Shown here piece after piece: positions 62,778 to 64,000 of a DNA stretch of 64,000 bases. The notes under the pieces are model-generated. The model was not told where the DNA came from and ran no database searches. It saw only the letters and a program-made list of their open reading frames with translations. Source of the stretch: Xiphophorus maculatus (lineage: Eukaryota; Chordata; Actinopteri; Cyprinodontiformes; Poeciliidae). Made by a program: the position numbers and the translations under genes. The stretch is from positions 10,531,698 through 10,595,697 of the forward strand of contig NC_036443.1 of assembly GCF_002775205.1 (NCBI RefSeq). The letters run 5' to 3'. Each line of letters starts with the position of its first letter. Within the stretch, counting starts at the first letter, position 1.

Positions 62778-63488
62778 TTAACTAGCAAAAGTTTTCCCTG
62801 TGTCTTCCTTGCCTTTATATGTCCTCTTCCCGTGTGTGAAGGGTAGGTATCTGTACTTGATCATATGCTACAGAGAAAAGAGCAAAGAGAGAGAATTAGA
62901 GACAGGCAGGTTCTGATTAAATGTTTTCATGGCACAAAGAATGGAGATGCACACTTTTTGTCAAACAAATAAAGCAATCATTAATCCAAACATAATAAAC
63001 ACCAATATTTTAAAAGGTCATGTGCAGAAGAAGAGCTGTAAAATAATATTGCCTGTAATGTTAAAGAATTAATACTGTGGCTTTTCCAAAACAATTAACT
63101 TCACTGAGTTTAAACAGGTATATGTTTTGCTTGTTTAAACATTTATGACTATATTTTTATGTTCAACATAAGTCTGCATTGTTCAGCTAAGTTGTCCTTC
63201 TCAGCCATACAAAATATTTTCTGCCCAGCCCACAAAACCCTTACAATTGACTAAGGTTATCTTCGTTGCTGTTATTTCAAATGTTAATTTTATCCATTAT
63301 CCCAAACATGCAACCACTTCATACACTCTTTGTCTTTCCAGTTGTGGTTTACCTTAATCTGCCTCTTCATGGTGATGCAAAACAGCATGATGAAGTACAT
63401 TACGAGTATTGGCCAGAACACTGGAACATTGAAGGCATCGAAAAACGTGCAAATCATGGCGATGACGATGCCTTTTGTTGCAGAGTGC
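62778..63488 (-). CDS. rer1: RER1 ER-retrieval receptor, last two exons
   Basis: C-terminal part of Rer1, a four-helix Golgi membrane protein that returns escaped membrane proteins to the ER. Exon 63488-63353 (136 nt) encodes HSATKGIVIAMICTFFDAF, then NVPVFWPILVMYFIMLFCI, TMKRQIK. It follows a strong pyrimidine-rich CAG acceptor, and its first base completes a Trp codon. Exon 62867-62778 encodes HMIKYRYLPFTHGKRTYKGK, EDTGKTFAS and the stop TAA. This matches vertebrate RER1 almost residue for residue (human has FFEAFNVPVFWPILV), from memory. The final membrane segments and the cytoplasmic basic tail are present. Earlier exons lie outside the window; 63489-64000 is intron with no exon seen. The identification is very secure. 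Confidence 0.95.
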
Positions 63489-64000
63489 CTGTTGCCAAAA
63501 TCAGAGGAAGAGAAGACTTCTGTAAGTTTTTAAATGTTAAATTTTCAAATTTCTAACATTAAGACAGTGTTGCGGAAAATTTTATTCAAGGTAATATCTT
63601 ATGTTTTCATTAATCTGACAATCATGTCATGATATGTTATTAGTTTTATGCTTATGAACTTGTACCAAACTAATCTTTCTGAGCTTCACACTAAAGGTTA
63701 GCTGTTACAGAGTTGATGTTCTCTGCCACTGTAAGAGAACCAGACTGTCTCTCATATGTTTATGATTCTCTGACCAGGACATATGGTGGTGAAGAGCACG
63801 GCGGGTGTATAGATACAGGTGGAGCAGAGACTCGTGCAGATAGATGGAACACAGCGGGCTGCTGTTGCTGAAGCTTAGCACAAGTGTCACTTTACAACAA
63901 ATCTAATCTGGATATGAACAAAATGCTTTTAAAACTGACATTCAAAGCACGTCACGTGGTGGCTAAAGGATAACTCAAATCATTAATAAAGTACAGTATG

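Overview
The window is vertebrate genomic DNA, almost certainly from a teleost fish. It has multi-exon genes with GT-AG introns, AT-rich intergenic DNA, many microsatellites, and a tandem family of class C olfactory receptors (OlfC, the fish relatives of mammalian V2R receptors). The species cannot be told from the sequence alone.

Layout. (1) 1-6.1 kb, plus strand: the 3' end of gpr153, with two coding exons and its stop codon. (2) 11.8-13.0 kb, minus strand: a complete hes3/her3 gene with four exons, an N-terminal bHLH, a C-terminal WRPW, a TATA box and a polyA signal. It lies tail-to-tail with gpr153. (3) 13-20.4 kb: a gene-free stretch with microsatellites, a short piggyBac-like MITE, a scrap of LINE reverse transcriptase and a homeodomain-site-rich patch that may be an enhancer. 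(4) 20.7-60.1 kb: a head-to-tail OlfC array, all on the minus strand. It holds four intact six-exon genes (called A, B, D and F here; 820, 819, 821 and 821 aa by my splice models) and two broken ones (C and E). (5) 43.55-51.11 kb: a BEL/Pao LTR retrotransposon that looks whole, has apparently identical 747-bp LTRs and a 5-bp target duplication, and sits between gene D and pseudogene E. A decayed Tc1-like transposase lies next to it. (6) 62.6-64 kb, minus strand: the last two exons of rer1.

How the parts relate. gpr153 and hes3 are neighbours on human 1p36 and rer1 maps to the same chromosome arm, so the OlfC array sits in a fish version of that region. The intact receptors share one exon plan: about 185, 298, 723-726, 207, 121 and 929 nt, with the same phases. 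Each encodes a signal peptide, a Venus-flytrap ligand domain, a nine-cysteine linker and seven membrane segments. All four intact genes, and pseudogene C, carry a conserved block of roughly 35-38 bp upstream of exon 1 that ends in an octamer-like ATGCAAA core. This is the strongest candidate for an undescribed shared control element in the window.

The array also shows exchange between copies. Pseudogene E and gene D share about 405 bp of exon 6 with about three differences, while flanking sequence is clearly diverged. Gene D groups with F in its ligand domain but with A and B in its linker and membrane exon.
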